A stretch of 64,000 nucleotides of DNA from Piezodorus guildinii (lineage: Eukaryota; Arthropoda; Insecta; Hemiptera; Pentatomidae): NCBI GenBank assembly GCA_023052935.1, contig CM041298.1, forward strand, positions 52,393,313 to 52,457,312, given 5' to 3'. Below, piece after piece: positions 47,001 through 56,159 of this stretch. The notes under the pieces were generated by a model that worked only from the letters and a program-made list of their open reading frames with translations, searched no databases and was not told the DNA's origin. Made by a program: the position numbers and the translations under genes. Position 1 is the stretch's first letter, and each line of letters starts with the position of its first letter.

Positions 47001-47648
47001 ACTATCCATACCGATAGTCAAGCTGCTATTGGAGCTTTGGGTAGTTATATAACACGGTCCAAACTAGTAGAGGAATGCAAAAACAATCTAAATATGCTTT
47101 CCCTGCTAAATAAAGTCCGGGTATATTGGGTGCCTGGTCACTCAGGCATCTTAGGGAATGAGAGGGCTGATAGCCTCGCGAGGAGGGGTTCTGCCCAGCT
47201 ACCCCCCACACCTGAACCTGTATGTGGAATTAGCCTCAGCAAAGCCAAAGGACTGATTAAGGCTGCTGCTGATAATAGATCCAGGCAATACTGGAGGGAT
47301 ACCGACAAGCAGCATCACTCCAAGATGTTTCTGGATGGACCCTGCAAAGAGAGAAGTCATATTCTACTCTCTATGGACAGGACAACCCTAAGGAGGGTGA
47401 CAGGACTATATACTGGACACTGTCAACTTAATAAGCATCTCCACAATATGGGTTTGGTGGCCTCACCGACTTGCAGATTCTGCAAGAAGGAGGATGAAAC
47501 TGCATTTCATTTGATATGCAGTTGCCCAGAGATTGCTAGGACACGGTTTTACCATTTTGGTGTCGACCATATCCCTGATCCCAAGTTGCGTGAACTGATT
47601 AACCCCCACAGGTTAGTCAGATTCACCAAGGCGTTAGCCCTGTATTAA
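44055..47648 (+). CDS. LOA-type ORF2: endonuclease, reverse transcriptase, RNase H
   Basis: Intact 1,197-residue polyprotein that nicks target DNA and reverse transcribes the element RNA. The APE-like endonuclease spans residues 1 to ~220 (QEPY at ~35, SLDANAHH at ~135, SDHKY at ~210). The reverse transcriptase spans about 440-790: ASTDGIFPALL, YRPICLTSFLLKTLEKII, VDIEGAFDRTP at ~572 (catalytic D), GCPQGGVLSPLLWCLVVD, GYADDIAVL at ~662 (catalytic DD), VKHLGITLDSKL. RNase H spans about 918-1045: CYTDGS, FQAEVMAI, HTDSQAAI and VPGHSGILGNERAD give the D-E-D-(H)-D set. A CX2CX8HX4C knuckle (CRFCKKEDETAFHLICSC) lies near 1139. All key residues are present, so the copy may be active. The stop is followed closely by the 3' UTR and poly-A. 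Confidence 0.93.
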   Translation: MVLRLMQINLHHCIAACGALQQYVRGKNIDIILIQEPYLFKDSVKGLEMRGYSVIAVPMRSRTCILYKNNLKILPLWQFCCRDLTAAKVTLLEGNNRREITVCAVYLPYEEDIPTEALRRLVAGMEGEGALIASLDANAHHRLWGSTNNNQRGESLLEFILSNDLEIHNKGNTATFVNKNRSEVIDITLSTNCANDFIKDWHVSLEESCSDHKYIRFDIDVNDMFETVYRNPKLTDWGSYCTQLEQEIRQCPKSIRDKWQLDCLNVSLTEAIMKSYTDNNRVCTVKSNRNVTWWNSELGKLRASTRKLFNKAKSTGSWNAYKQALTDYNKAIRKAKRGAWRNFCNDINDTSSTFRVNRILSKRPGQGVMGAISAEGGHTDSEIGTLKALARAHFPGCELIDEEPNNPTSEKNTINSDRWAEANRIVNSGRLEWAVKSFAPFKSASTDGIFPALLQKGFEVLRPHLLVLLRGSLALNHIPDRWNVAKVRYIPKPGKASYDHPKAYRPICLTSFLLKTLEKIIDRHIRDNILADKPLHSAQYAYQPGKSCETALHFLVSRIEKTLINKDIVAGIFVDIEGAFDRTPYDTMALALERRGVGGLISGWINAMLEGRMLTSELGHSRLWIRPRGGCPQGGVLSPLLWCLVVDSLLTILSNAGFYAQGYADDIAVLIEGKFPETISDLLKTTMKLLREWCQTNGLSINPQKVNLCIFTNKRNITIRPPHLGEAEVNICSEVKHLGITLDSKLKWNSHIHKTCTRALKCLFACKGAVGKTWGLKPNVVLWIYKTVIRPMVLYAAVVWWHKANTCKSLLQLGKLQRLACLMTTGAMSTTLTAAMEVLLNLTPLHIAVETQALNTAYRLSKLGTRSSSLVYRGHGNLFRRIDEDSVLAMHSDLQVKKYKDTLYCAMINRTDLHKPCNGVNCYTDGSMTELGSGAGIWRMDKPEEGLSISLGKHTSVFQAEVMAINICAQTLISEGMRDRQITIHTDSQAAIGALGSYITRSKLVEECKNNLNMLSLLNKVRVYWVPGHSGILGNERADSLARRGSAQLPPTPEPVCGISLSKAKGLIKAAADNRSRQYWRDTDKQHHSKMFLDGPCKERSHILLSMDRTTLRRVTGLYTGHCQLNKHLHNMGLVASPTCRFCKKEDETAFHLICSCPEIARTRFYHFGVDHIPDPKLRELINPHRLVRFTKALALY

Positions 47649-47706
47649 CAGTATATTGGACGGCGCACAATAAGCCTAAATTGGCTGCAGTGCATTGGAT
47701 TAGCCG

Positions 47707-47708
<2 letters not shown>

Positions 47709-47738
<30 letters not shown>
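47709..47738 (+). other. Poly-A tail of the LOA-type element
   Basis: Thirty uninterrupted A residues after a ~60-bp 3' UTR, directly followed by the TGGTAA target copy. A long unbroken tail points to recent retrotransposition. Confidence 0.85.
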
Positions 47739-47741
<3 letters not shown>

Positions 47742-47744
47742 TAA

Positions 47745-48330
47745 CACTTTTTCTCTGACCAAGCTTAAATTGGTTTTGGCTATTAGCTCTTCTTTCAATT
47801 TTTTTCGGAGATAATCCCCAGACGCGGTTATAGAGCCCCTAACCATAATACCTCCTCCTTTCATCTGTCGCTTTGGACGGTAAAAAATATATATTTTTTT
47901 TTTTACTTTCCATAGAGCTAAATTCATTATCTGGACCATCTTCGGAATATTTCTTTTCATCAGTGAAAACAATCCTTTCCCAGATAAATTCGCCCATGGA
48001 TAGCTATCCCCGGGCTTTGGGGACCCTGATCTCTTTTTGTTGTTTTGTCAGGGTAACTGTTTTTTTTCCATTTTCTTCCTCTTAATATTCATTTCGGTAA
48101 CGTCCTTCGAATAGTTTGTGAAGAGGAGGCTAAATTCCAATTTTCTTTTAATTTTCTCGATGTCGCGGTTTTACCATCTTAAACCAAACGACGAATTTCT
48201 GTTATTGTTTTTAATTCTTTCCTTCTTACCAACTTAGGATGGGGTCCAGGCTTCATTTTAATTCGGTTGTAGTCCGTTGTCAACATTTTAGCCACCGTTG
48301 ACTGTTAGTTTTTAATTGTTTGCTTCAATG
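47745..48330 (-). pseudogene. Tc1-like transposase, N-terminal piece
   Basis: Minus strand. In shifting frames: MLTTDYNRIK, a helix-turn-helix RKLKENWNLASSSQTIRRTL, then FTDEKKYSEDGPDN (first catalytic D in the DEKxF..DGPD box), and KRQMKGGGIMVRGSITASGD, matching the GGGSxMVWG strand of Tc1/Tc3 transposases. It ends VREKVLP at the LOA-type insertion, and the next residues continue at 41906. At least three frameshifts or stops. Confidence 0.82.
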
Positions 48331-48634
48331 GCTTCGGAAGACATGCAAGTGAGCTATGATTCGAATCTGCACAAGAGAAACTGAATTGATCAGGTTCTAA
48401 TGTACATGCTGATGGTTATTGACAAGCAAGCATTCTTTTATCATTTTAAATTTATAAATATAATAATAACAATTAATTATTATATTAAAAACGACTCTCC
48501 CATTAATGTTCGTCCATCGATTTCGGGTTTATTACTTGCTTTGTTTTCACTAATGCTTAATTTTGCTTGACACTTAAAGGCCATTTTTTGATATTGGACC
48601 AATTAACAAGTAAGAAAACTAACAAAAGATATTT
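48331..48634. other. Tc1-like subterminal DNA and unassigned sequence
   Basis: AT-rich, non-coding. GGACCAATTAACAAG near 48597 mirrors TTAATTGGTCAGCTG near 35840, so this is probably the Tc1-like subterminal region, but the terminal repeat itself is not visible. Confidence 0.45.
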
Positions 48635-48735
48635 TTTATTTGTTTATTTATTTAACATCATTTATGCTACTGTGGCTAATTAGACAATACTACAGTAGGA
48701 ATCCTAAATTTTGCCTGTGCAGGAACAAAAAAATA
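48635..48735 (-). mobile_element. SINE B 3' fragment
   Basis: TTTATTTGTTTATTTATTTAACATC to TAAATTTTGCCTGTGCAGG matches the tail part of family B on the minus strand; the head is missing. Confidence 0.6.
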
Positions 48736-48999
48736 TTTTATAATACATTATACTATTCCTTTAGGATTGAATTTAATAAATCGAAACCTTATTAATTAAT
48801 AATTATAAAATAAAAAAATATTTTGCGACATTTAATTATAATAACATAGTAGTTGTACGATTATAATCTCACCAAATTGTATTTTAAGATAACGTAATAA
48901 AGATTACTCGAATAAACATATTACATCATACCTATCATCTTGGCAATTTATTTTTAACAAATTGAATAAATTACTAAGAAAAAAAAAAAAAAAAAAAAA
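48736..48999. other. AT-rich spacer
   Basis: Low-complexity A/T sequence with an A run (48980-48998) before the next family D copy. Confidence 0.5.
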
Positions 49000-49560
49000 G
49001 TTGAAAAATCTGGGGTGCACACGACTTTCACTTATCTCCGTTGTTAAAACCAATTTAACAACTTTTAAATAAAGTTAAATTTAAAAAAAGGTTATACAAT
49101 TACATTGAGTTTCGGTGAAAAAGTGTGCTCCAGAGTAAATAATCTAACAATAGATATTATCTTCTACAAAAATCACTTACGTTTATGCCCTTTTCGTCTT
49201 TCTGTATAACATTTTACAGCTTTTTGTATAAGATAAAAAAAAAAATCCAAATTTTTTAACTTTCTAACAATATATTATACGTCTTTATTACTATTCTTAT
49301 GTTCTGGAAAAAATATATATATTTTTGCAGTTTTCTCCTTCAGTTGCTTACCTATAATTATACATTTTTTTTCAACGCTAACTTGGTAAAATGGTTATAT
49401 TTTCGTATTTACAAAATTAAAGATCGTTTAAAGGCAGATAATTTAAAATATCGGCATTTAAGTCCTGTAACAATATTTCAATAGGACTGAAACCTACATA
49501 ATATTAAAGCGCATTAAATTTTATACCGATATAGTGAGTTATAATAAGTAATATGTTTCA
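49000..49560 (+). repeat. Family D repeat, 5' two-thirds
   Basis: Starts AAAAATCTGGGGTGCACACG, ACTTTCACTTATCTCCGTTG; continues with TTTCTAACAATATATTATACG and GGCATTTAAGTCCTG and stops near TATCGATATAGTGAGTT-like text at 49546. The 3' end is missing. Confidence 0.68.
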
Positions 49561-49843
49561 TCTTGCAAATGTATTTATGATACGTTGAGAACAGTTTTTA
49601 AGAAACACAAACCAATAAAACGGTTTAGAATATTTATTCAACCAAAAAATAAATAAAGAATACAACTAAATCAATACGAGAATGATGGTCAAGTGGTCCG
49701 ATTTTCCTTGGGCACAATGGTTTTCGACTTACGAGGTTTTCTTTTGGAAGTCTAGATAAAATTAGATAGAATTATTTAAAATAATAAATGAAAAATCTTT
49801 CTTTTAGTAATAGTAATAAAATAACTTCTATGTATATATAAAT
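49561..49843. other. Unassigned AT-rich DNA
   Basis: No gene or repeat recognised. Confidence 0.4.
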
Positions 49844-50158
49844 TGATAACGCGATTTTGGTTCCCGTTAACTCCTTCTAAATCACAAGACAGATTTTGAT
49901 ACGGTTTTCAAGATTATTTAGGGCATTCATTGCTGAAGGTTTATAAGGAAAATACATTGAAATTTAACTATTCTTTAAACGAGAAAAATAAATTTTCTGT
50001 AACCAAGTCATCACAAAATAATTCCTGAAATATAAGTAGTAACATAAACGTATAAAATATACCGTTGGAAAGCGCAAGAGTTTAGGAAAGTTAATATGCA
50101 ATAAAAGAAATTGTACAAGTTAATATAAAATTGTTGTAAGCCCATAAACTTATAAACA
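49844..50158 (-). repeat. Inverted repeat arm (partner 52205-52482)
   Basis: GATAACGCGATTTTGGTTCCCGTTAACTCC to TTGTTGTAAGCCCATAAACT is the diverged inverse of 52205-52482. The text TATACCGTTGGAAAGCGCAA resembles the middle of family D, so these are probably a D subfamily in opposite orientations. Confidence 0.62.
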
Positions 50159-50714
50159 TATTGCTATGTATCGAGAATACTGGGAGGTAAAGAAATATTT
50201 TTGAATCGTACAAAATAGAGCAGTTTCCGGGCGACAAGCAGGAAGGGTTCTTAGAAGGCCTATGCAAAAAAAAAAAAAAAAAATTGCACCCCTCCACTGC
50301 TTGGGAGAGATAGCCCTTTACCTGGAGGGAGTCTTAGCTCGGACAGGAAAGGAAGCGGAAGTCCAGCCGCGGACGGAGGAGGTCGGGGGGTCAAGCCAGG
50401 GAACAATTAAGCAGATATGTCCAAAGCTACGTTTATGCTATATTATGTGGAAAATCGGAACCTCAGTATTCTCGATAATAACAATGCCTCAATGTGTATT
50501 TTTATGTGTAATGATATGTGTGAATTACTTTATTACCCTTTATGCCACCGAACATAGTAATATGTTATTGTTAAAGAGAGAGGCTATCACCGTCGTACAG
50601 GATCCTGCAAGTTGTATTCTTCAAATTTTTACGCAAGATTTTATACTAGTTTAAAATAAAGGGTATATCTAGGACTATAATAATTTAAGAATTTTGTAAG
50701 CAACAACTAAACTA
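50159..50714. other. Unassigned DNA with a GC-richer patch
   Basis: 50280-50410 is GC-richer than its surroundings (CGGAAGTCCAGCCGCGGACG). A 130-codon open frame starts in a poly-A run at 50262 and reads first basic then hydrophobic residues. It has no motif, and I do not call it a gene. Confidence 0.4.
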
Positions 50715-50960
50715 CGTTATAGCATAAAAAGCATCCAATCCTTTTAATCCAAAGTCCTCAATAGTGAGTGGTTCTTATTATGTCATCAACTATATCTTGC
50801 ATAACGACCTTATTCATCATTCTGGTCATCTAGCACAATCCCTATTCAGCTCCACTCACCAAACCAATCTTCAAGGTTGAAACAGCATTAGCCCCGAGAC
50901 ATTTCGTAAAATCCTCATGCTTGAGTTCTGACTCTGGTCAGATTCTCATCTCAAGTTCGG
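50715..50960 (+). pseudogene. Jockey-type ORF2 C-terminal fragment
   Basis: Frames broken by indels give IQSF, QSKVL-like text (CAATCC...CAAAGTCCTC), then YYVINYILHNDL, matching KRIQSFQSKVLRTIVNAPYY then VSNHTLHRDL in the Jockey copy at the right edge. The remnant is short and decayed. Confidence 0.6.
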
Positions 50961-51592
50961 TGAGTTTGTGGCTATGGTGCCGTAATGCAACTTCCGCTGG
51001 CTGTCACCAGTGACACGGCTTGTCTGCTTGTTCTTCTGCAAGTGGGGAGAGAAGTCCAGGGTTCCTCAGCCGATTTTAAATATTATAAATAGGTATGGGT
51101 GTATTCATGTTTTGTTCATTTCTTTGTTAACCTTGTATTTACATATTTATTTATTTGATTTAAAAAATGTAATTTGACTTTACCATTGTTTAATCTTTAA
51201 ACGTTTCACGAAAGCGATCTTATAGCGTTATTATTATTGTCAATAATTTTTTTTTCAGCAGTAACACAATTAAAAAATACAGGAAAAAGTACAGATTCCT
51301 TGCCAATCACTTTAATGCCTCCTTGAAAACACATTTATGAAATTTAGGCGATTAACCTGACGATTAATTTTTGGATGTGTATAGAGTGGATAGGATCGAC
51401 ATAAGCGGAGGACAACATCGATTAAGATAGGATATCCAATCTCATAAAAAGCATGTCAAGGGTAAAGGAGTATGTGGAGTCTTTCCCGTCGGGAACATAT
51501 AACTTATTTCAAATTTTATTACCATTAAAAATATATATATCTTTTATTATTTTCTATAATTCTTTGTAATCGCACTAGAACACTGTTATCCA
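50961..51592. other. Unassigned intergenic DNA
   Basis: AT-rich, no recognisable gene or repeat. Confidence 0.4.
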
Positions 51593-51825
51593 GGTCGCAG
51601 GTAATATTATTTAATACGTTATTTCAGCCGCGAGGCAAACCTGAGGTATGGAGAACCTCCTGGTGCACACGCAGCCTCTTTAAAGTTGGTACCTAAACGT
51701 GAGGAAAAACCTGGTGGCGATCGTGATCAAAACCGGTTACCTCGTTCCACGACATCTTGCATATAAAAGGTACGAATCTCTATATTTAATGAAAACAAGA
51801 CTCTTCAGGAATTGAGGTAATTTTT
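51593..51825 (+). mobile_element. SINE A fragment, head lost
   Basis: Starts within the B-box end (GTCGCAGGTAATATTATTTA) and shows GAGGTATGGAGAACCTCCTGG, GGCGATCGTGATCAA and AAGACTCTTCAGGAATTGAGG, all decayed forms of family A. Confidence 0.65.
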
Positions 51826-51879
51826 AAAAATTATTTTATTTTATTTTTGTTAATTTTCTAAATTTCGTTTTTAACGAGA

Positions 51880-52160
51880 ATAAACGTTTTAAGAACCCCT
51901 AGGTCCAATTGACCAAGTCCCGCAAAAAGGTCTGTGTGTCGAAAACGAAAAATTCGTAGGTAATTGAAATTCCATATTTCTAACACTCTTACGCCTGGAC
52001 ACGTTACAGCTACTTTTTCCAAATATTCGATGAGCCTGTAGTGCCTTTTTATACGATCTAATCGATATATTGTATATTAAACTTTCTATAAATGGCCTCT
52101 GTTATCGTGTAGGTTTCATCCTCTTAGAAAAATTATTTATAATTATTTATTAGGCTTGGA
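51880..52160 (-). repeat. Family D 3' fragment
   Basis: Minus-strand D sequence: AACCCCTAGGTCCAATTGACCAAGTCCCGC, GTCTGTGTGTCG, CATATTTCTAACAC and GTGTAGGTTTCATCC match the corresponding parts of 53130-53450 and 60890-61190. Confidence 0.6.
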
Positions 52161-52204
52161 CCACCAATTTTTGAAAATAATTTCCTCTTGAAGGATCTTA
52201 TATA

Positions 52205-52482
52205 TTCATAAATTTATGGGCTTACAACAACTTTACATTAACTTGTACGTTTTTTTTTTTGTTTTTTTTGCATATTAACTTTCCTAATATATTGCGCTTT
52301 CCAATGATTTTTTTATAAGTTGGTAACAGAAAATTGATTTTCCACTTCTTAAGAAAAGCTAAATTGCAATATATTTTACTTATAAACCTTCAGCAATGAA
52401 TGCCCTAAATAATAGTGAAAATCGTATCAAAATCTGTCTTGTGGTTTAGAAGGAGTTAGCGGAAAACGAAATCGCGTTATCA
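52205..52482 (+). repeat. Inverted repeat arm (partner 49844-50158)
   Basis: AAATTTATGGGCTTACAACAAC to GAAATCGCGTTATC. The arms bound ~2.05 kb. Divergence is high enough that this is an old pair. Confidence 0.62.
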
Positions 52483-53069
52483 TTACAGTGGTTATGATCT
52501 TATAATTTAAATATGGTAATGTAATTTATTATATTATATAGATATGTTGGCAAGTAACTGTATGTTAATTACTCTATTTTGGGTATTAGAAAATCTTTAA
52601 GTCGCTCAGCTGTAAAATGAAAGATTTTGACTTAACCACTTACTCACGACCGCCACAGATTTATAGTATCCAATTAAAGAGAGACGAACCAACTAAACAG
52701 TCAATTTATATTCAAGAAAAATATCTAACAGAAATACCAATTCAATGATTCTTTGTTTCGTAGATAATTTAGTTTTCTAACGATATTTTTTTGCCATAGA
52801 CGATTAAAAAGGATCATTATTAAAAATAAACCAAAATCCGTCATTCTGTTCTCTGCCAACCATTAGTAATCCGAGATTAGGGGACCAATTATTTTGAAAT
52901 AAGGCACCCTTTTTTTTAGTCACTAGACACCCTGATATAATAGAAGGGATTCCACAACATCATCTAAGAATTGATTCTAAAATGGCGCCCGATTTGCTAA
53001 AATGTCTCAGATATTTACAGAGAAAAAATACTGATTTTTTAACGCTGAAAATTACTAAACAATAACTTA
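52483..53069. other. Unassigned intergenic DNA
   Basis: AT-rich. The segment GACCAATTATTTTGAAATAAGGC to TTCTAAAATGGCGCCCGATTT (52880-52996) is related to 57265-57375 (GACCAATTTCTTTGAAATTTG to AAATGGCGGCCGATT), so it is another dispersed repeat. Confidence 0.45.
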
Positions 53070-53573
53070 TTATTACTTTCGCTTGCCTATATATGTAATA
53101 TATAGTAAGAGAAAATTTTTTAATTGCAGGTTTCAACGGAAATACGCGTTTTAGGGCCCCTGAGTCCAAATTACCGAGTCCCGAAAAAAGGTCCGTGTGT
53201 CTGTGGTAAGTCTAGCGTTAGAACTATAAGTCGTACGAAACTGAAATTTCATATTTGAGACAACAATAAGCCCGAGATGTTCAGCAACCTTTTCTTCAAA
53301 ATCGACTGACTGAATGATCTACTTTATACCATGAATTTTTCACGTTTTTACGATTTTCTCAAAAACGGCTGCAACGATTTTGATTAAACTAACTGTATCG
53401 ATGTAAAATTTAATGGGCTTTAATACGATGTAGGTTTCGTTCTGATTTAAATAGTCTGACAGGGCTTAAATGTCGATAGTTTAAATTTTCTTCCTCTAAA
53501 CTACCATTAATTTTGTACATTTGATTAAATTAACGATATCAATTTGTTAGGATTGATAAAAAATGGAATAATA

Positions 53574-53718
53574 GGGCTACTCACTACGTTTGCTATAGCA
53601 TGCTATTTGTGTTATTTTGCTAAACCCGTCAAGTTTCTACAGTTATTTCCTGTATAAAATTGATAGGTTTAGCACAATAGCACAAATAGCATGCTATAGC
53701 AAATGTAGTGAGTACCCC
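53574..53718 (+). mobile_element. Hairpin MITE, copy 1
   Basis: 145 bp flanked by TA (53572-53573 and 53719-53720). Ends are GGGCTACTCACTACGTTTGC and its inverse ending AGTGAGTACCCC. The first ~35 bp (TTGCTATAGCATGCTATTTG) pair with the last ~35. A second inner inverted pair is GCTAAACCC/GGTTTAGC. TA duplication fits a Tc1/mariner-group MITE. Confidence 0.82.
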
Positions 53719-53832
53719 TATAATATAAGCTGAAAGAATTCGATATCCAACGAAAGGAGAAAAGAGCAAAAATATTTTTTCATGCAATATTTGTGCTTTG
53801 GAACAGAAAAATAGTAATATATATGTATTATA

Positions 53833-53967
53833 GGGGTACTCACTACGTTTGCTATAGCATGCTATTGTGCTAAACCCATCAATTTTCTACAGGAAATAAC
53901 TGTAGAAACTCGACGGGTTTAGCAAAATAACACAAATAGCATGCTATAGCAAACGTATGAGTACCCC
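53833..53967 (-). mobile_element. Hairpin MITE, copy 2 (inverted)
   Basis: 135 bp flanked by TA (53831-53832 and 53968-53969), ends GGGGTACTCACTACG and CGTATGAGTACCCC. Its interior is the reverse complement of copy 1's interior, so it inserted in the other orientation 114 bp away. Confidence 0.82.
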
Positions 53968-54240
53968 TAATATACCATTAGAAAGCTAAATATTTTAGAA
54001 AAATTATTATATTATACACAAAATTGGAAAAGTTAATGGAGAGTTGCGAAAAGCCGATAAATCTGATTGTCGTAGATAATCCTTTAATAGATTATTAAAT
54101 AAAACATATATTTGTATTTAAATTAAATTAAATTAATTCTTTAAAAATATATTTTTATCTCTAATTGTATTTAAAAATTCTTAAGAACAGTTTTCATTGA
54201 TTTTAACAACTGAGGTAAGTGAGAGTCGTGTGTTGCGTCC

Positions 54241-54784
54241 ACCAGATTTTTTAAAAATAGTTTCACATTAAAAAACAGCTATTCAAGACAATTTTCGCCT
54301 AGGTTTGGATCAAATCTACTACAATACTTCACATTGTTCTTACTCAGCCATAGAAGCACATTATCTTCTAAAAGATAATTTTATAAAATAAGTTTCCAAG
54401 GAAGAGTGAACAGAAAAACACTAAATGTATTATTTCAAGACGAGTTCAATACGCCATATCTCAGCTAAAAATGGGAATCCTAGGATCCAATTCCTGTTTT
54501 ATGCAAAACTTTGCCTTCCAAGGTTTTCAGTGAAGATTGAAGCTCTTTCAAGGCAAGACATTTTTTGTTCGGATTTTCGGTTGTACTAAATCAGAGGGGA
54601 AAAAAAAGTTTATTTTATATAAATCCTATATTGGTTGGCTTTCACTTTCAATTTTATAATTAATAATACACACTGCCTGCCCTGAAGATGTCATAGTTAA
54701 GTCGAAAAATCAGCGTGTAACTGTTTTTTTTATTTGAGTGATTAATTTAATTTAAAAAGCTGATCAAGTAATCACGTACTGACG
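54241..54784. other. Unassigned intergenic DNA
   Basis: AT-rich. CCTGAAGATGTCATAGTTAAGTCGAAA at about 54680 loosely resembles a decayed hammerhead/Penelope end, but the core is not conserved. Confidence 0.35.
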
Positions 54785-55143
54785 TACAGACGCTCTAACC
54801 TTCCTCTTAACTACAAAAGGCTCATCTACCTGACCATCATAAGGACTTACAAACATCTGGACTTACGAACTCGAACTTTGGGGCTCCACTTAACCATCAA
54901 ATTCTTCCCGTCTTCAATCCGTACAATCCAAAATCCTCAACTTACTTTATCACGAATAAGTTCGTCCATAAAGACCATAATGCTCCATATGTAGATGATT
55001 TGGCCCGAACCAGATATCAATCTTTACATGAAAAACTCAACTCCCACTCTGCCCCACTAGTTTCAATCCTAGCTTCCTCTTCGATTTCTGACAATGCTCC
55101 GAGGCGTCTGAAAAGAAGATGGCCTCGCGACCTCCTAGTTTAG
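54785..55143 (+). pseudogene. Jockey-type ORF2 C-terminal remnant
   Basis: Frames broken by small indels read KRLIYLTIIRTYK, LRTRTLGLHLTIKF, IRTIQ, then a decayed helical stretch and LKRRWPRDLL before a stop at 55143. The order matches the thumb-to-C-terminus of Jockey ORF2 (KTILKPIWTYG...IQxxQSKVL...RRHPRDL). Inactive. Confidence 0.68.
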
Positions 55144-55863
55144 TTACCAACTTGATGTATTAACCAATACAATTGTAAATAGCAATAAATAAATGAAAAA
55201 AAAAAAGTAGTCATGATTTGCAAAAGGTCCACTTTATTTGATATGGAATCAATTATTTGGACGATAAATTATGTGAAACAAAACACATGTGTTTACCCGA
55301 CACTAATAGGATAGGATGACGTCAAGGAAATTCATTGCTGAACACTTTATATGTATTGTTCATAAAACCATAGCAATTACTTATTCATATATATAAACAA
55401 GATTACGATTAAAGGTTACATTCAAAATTCCACACTACGACCCTCCCTTTGTTAATGCCAACATAATATCTGATGTTATTGTTAAAAAAATAATTGGCTC
55501 CTTAACATCTTTTACTATCAAGATTGTCGTTTTTGTCAATATTCTGCTTGATAAAAGAAAACTAAGAACAGAAATGGACTCAGAATAATAGGCTCTTCAG
55601 TTAACACCCATTAGCCATGAAAAATCTGGTGAGCCCATCACACAAATTTTTCTATATTGATTCCCGTCTATCTAATAATTACTATTATTCATTAAATAAT
55701 AAAATTGGCTTTGTATAAAAGTCAATTATAGGCAAGCGTGTTTTTTAGACGGTCATTGGCTTTTAAACTTTGTACATAGTCTATTGATTTTATATTGTAT
55801 ACATTTTCTATTATTATTTTATAAATTTGTTTTTGTTGTAAATATTATAACAACACAATTATT
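55144..55863. other. Unassigned intergenic DNA
   Basis: AT-rich with a short A run after the Jockey remnant (55195-55206), which may be its poly-A. No gene seen. Confidence 0.4.
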
Positions 55864-56155
55864 GGGAGCGGCGTGGTCTAGTGGATAGAGCACTAGGCTA
55901 CTGTTCCCCGGTCCTGGGTTCGAATCCCAGCTGTGGCAGAATATTATTTATTCTGTTAATTCGGGCGGGGGACGACCCTAGGGTATGGAAACCCTCCGGG
56001 CAGACCCAGCTTCTTTAAAGTGGGTACCCAAAATTGGGGGAAAACCTGGCGGCTGAGCGTGATCAAGGCCTAATCACCTCATTGCACGGCTTAAAAACAA
56101 TACAAAGCTCTATATGTACTGAGCCTAAGACCCTTCTAGGATGTAGTGAAACATG
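55864..56155 (+). mobile_element. tRNA-derived SINE, family A, best copy
   Basis: Starts GGGAGCGGCGTGGTCTAGTG (A box GTGGTCTAGTGG), B box GGGTTCGAATCCCAGC, then TATTATTTATTCTGTTAATTC, AACCCTCCGGGCAGACCC, TGGGTACCCAAAATTGG, GCTGAGCGTGATCAAGG and AGACCCTTCTAGGATGTAG. The head is close to a real tRNA, which suggests a younger copy. The 78-codon frame across it is accidental. Confidence 0.87.
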
Positions 56156-56159
56156 TTTT

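Larger units (their letters stand above)
41914..47738 (+). mobile_element. LOA-type non-LTR retrotransposon, near intact
   Basis: A 5,825-bp element: 5' UTR from 41914 (GTTCGAGTCGCACTAGTGCG), ORF1, ORF2 with endonuclease, reverse transcriptase and RNase H, short 3' UTR and a 30-A tail. Its GC content is clearly above its surroundings. The exact target duplication, long tail and intact ORF2 mark it as a young insertion. RNase H plus the GCPQGGVLSPLLWCLVVD type of RT argue for LOA over R1 or Jockey. Confidence 0.85.
35732..48330 (-). mobile_element. Tc1-like transposon split by two insertions
   Basis: One decayed Tc1-like element on the minus strand in three pieces: N-terminal and first catalytic part at 47745-48330, a middle piece at 41769-41906, and the C-terminal part at 35920-36119. 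A terminal repeat is likely at 35735-35765 (TATACACTCCTGGACAAATT then AAAGTGTACAC). The pieces are separated by the LOA-type element (41914-47738) and foldback FB2 (36122-41766). Deleting each insert plus one target copy makes the frame continuous across both joints. The right terminal repeat was not found; a SINE fragment interrupts near 48635. Confidence 0.82.
53070..54240 (-). repeat. Family D repeat, complete, hosting two MITEs
   Basis: Ends are TACTTTCGCTTGCCTATATATG on the left and GAGGTAAGTGAGAGTCGTGTG on the right, an imperfect terminal inverted pair. Two small TA-flanked hairpins (53574-53718 and 53833-53967) have inserted into it, extending the ~0.9-kb unit to ~1.17 kb. Confidence 0.72.

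Noticed and set aside
50262..50654. 130-codon open frame
   Set aside because: Starts in a poly-A run, low-complexity and hydrophobic, no motif, and lies between decayed repeats.
54675..54715. Third hammerhead ribozyme
   Set aside because: Reads CTGAAGATG, without the CTGATGA core, and helix II does not form convincingly.
55864..55940. tRNA gene
   Set aside because: A and B boxes are present, but the acceptor stem does not close and a conserved SINE body follows, with four other copies in the window.
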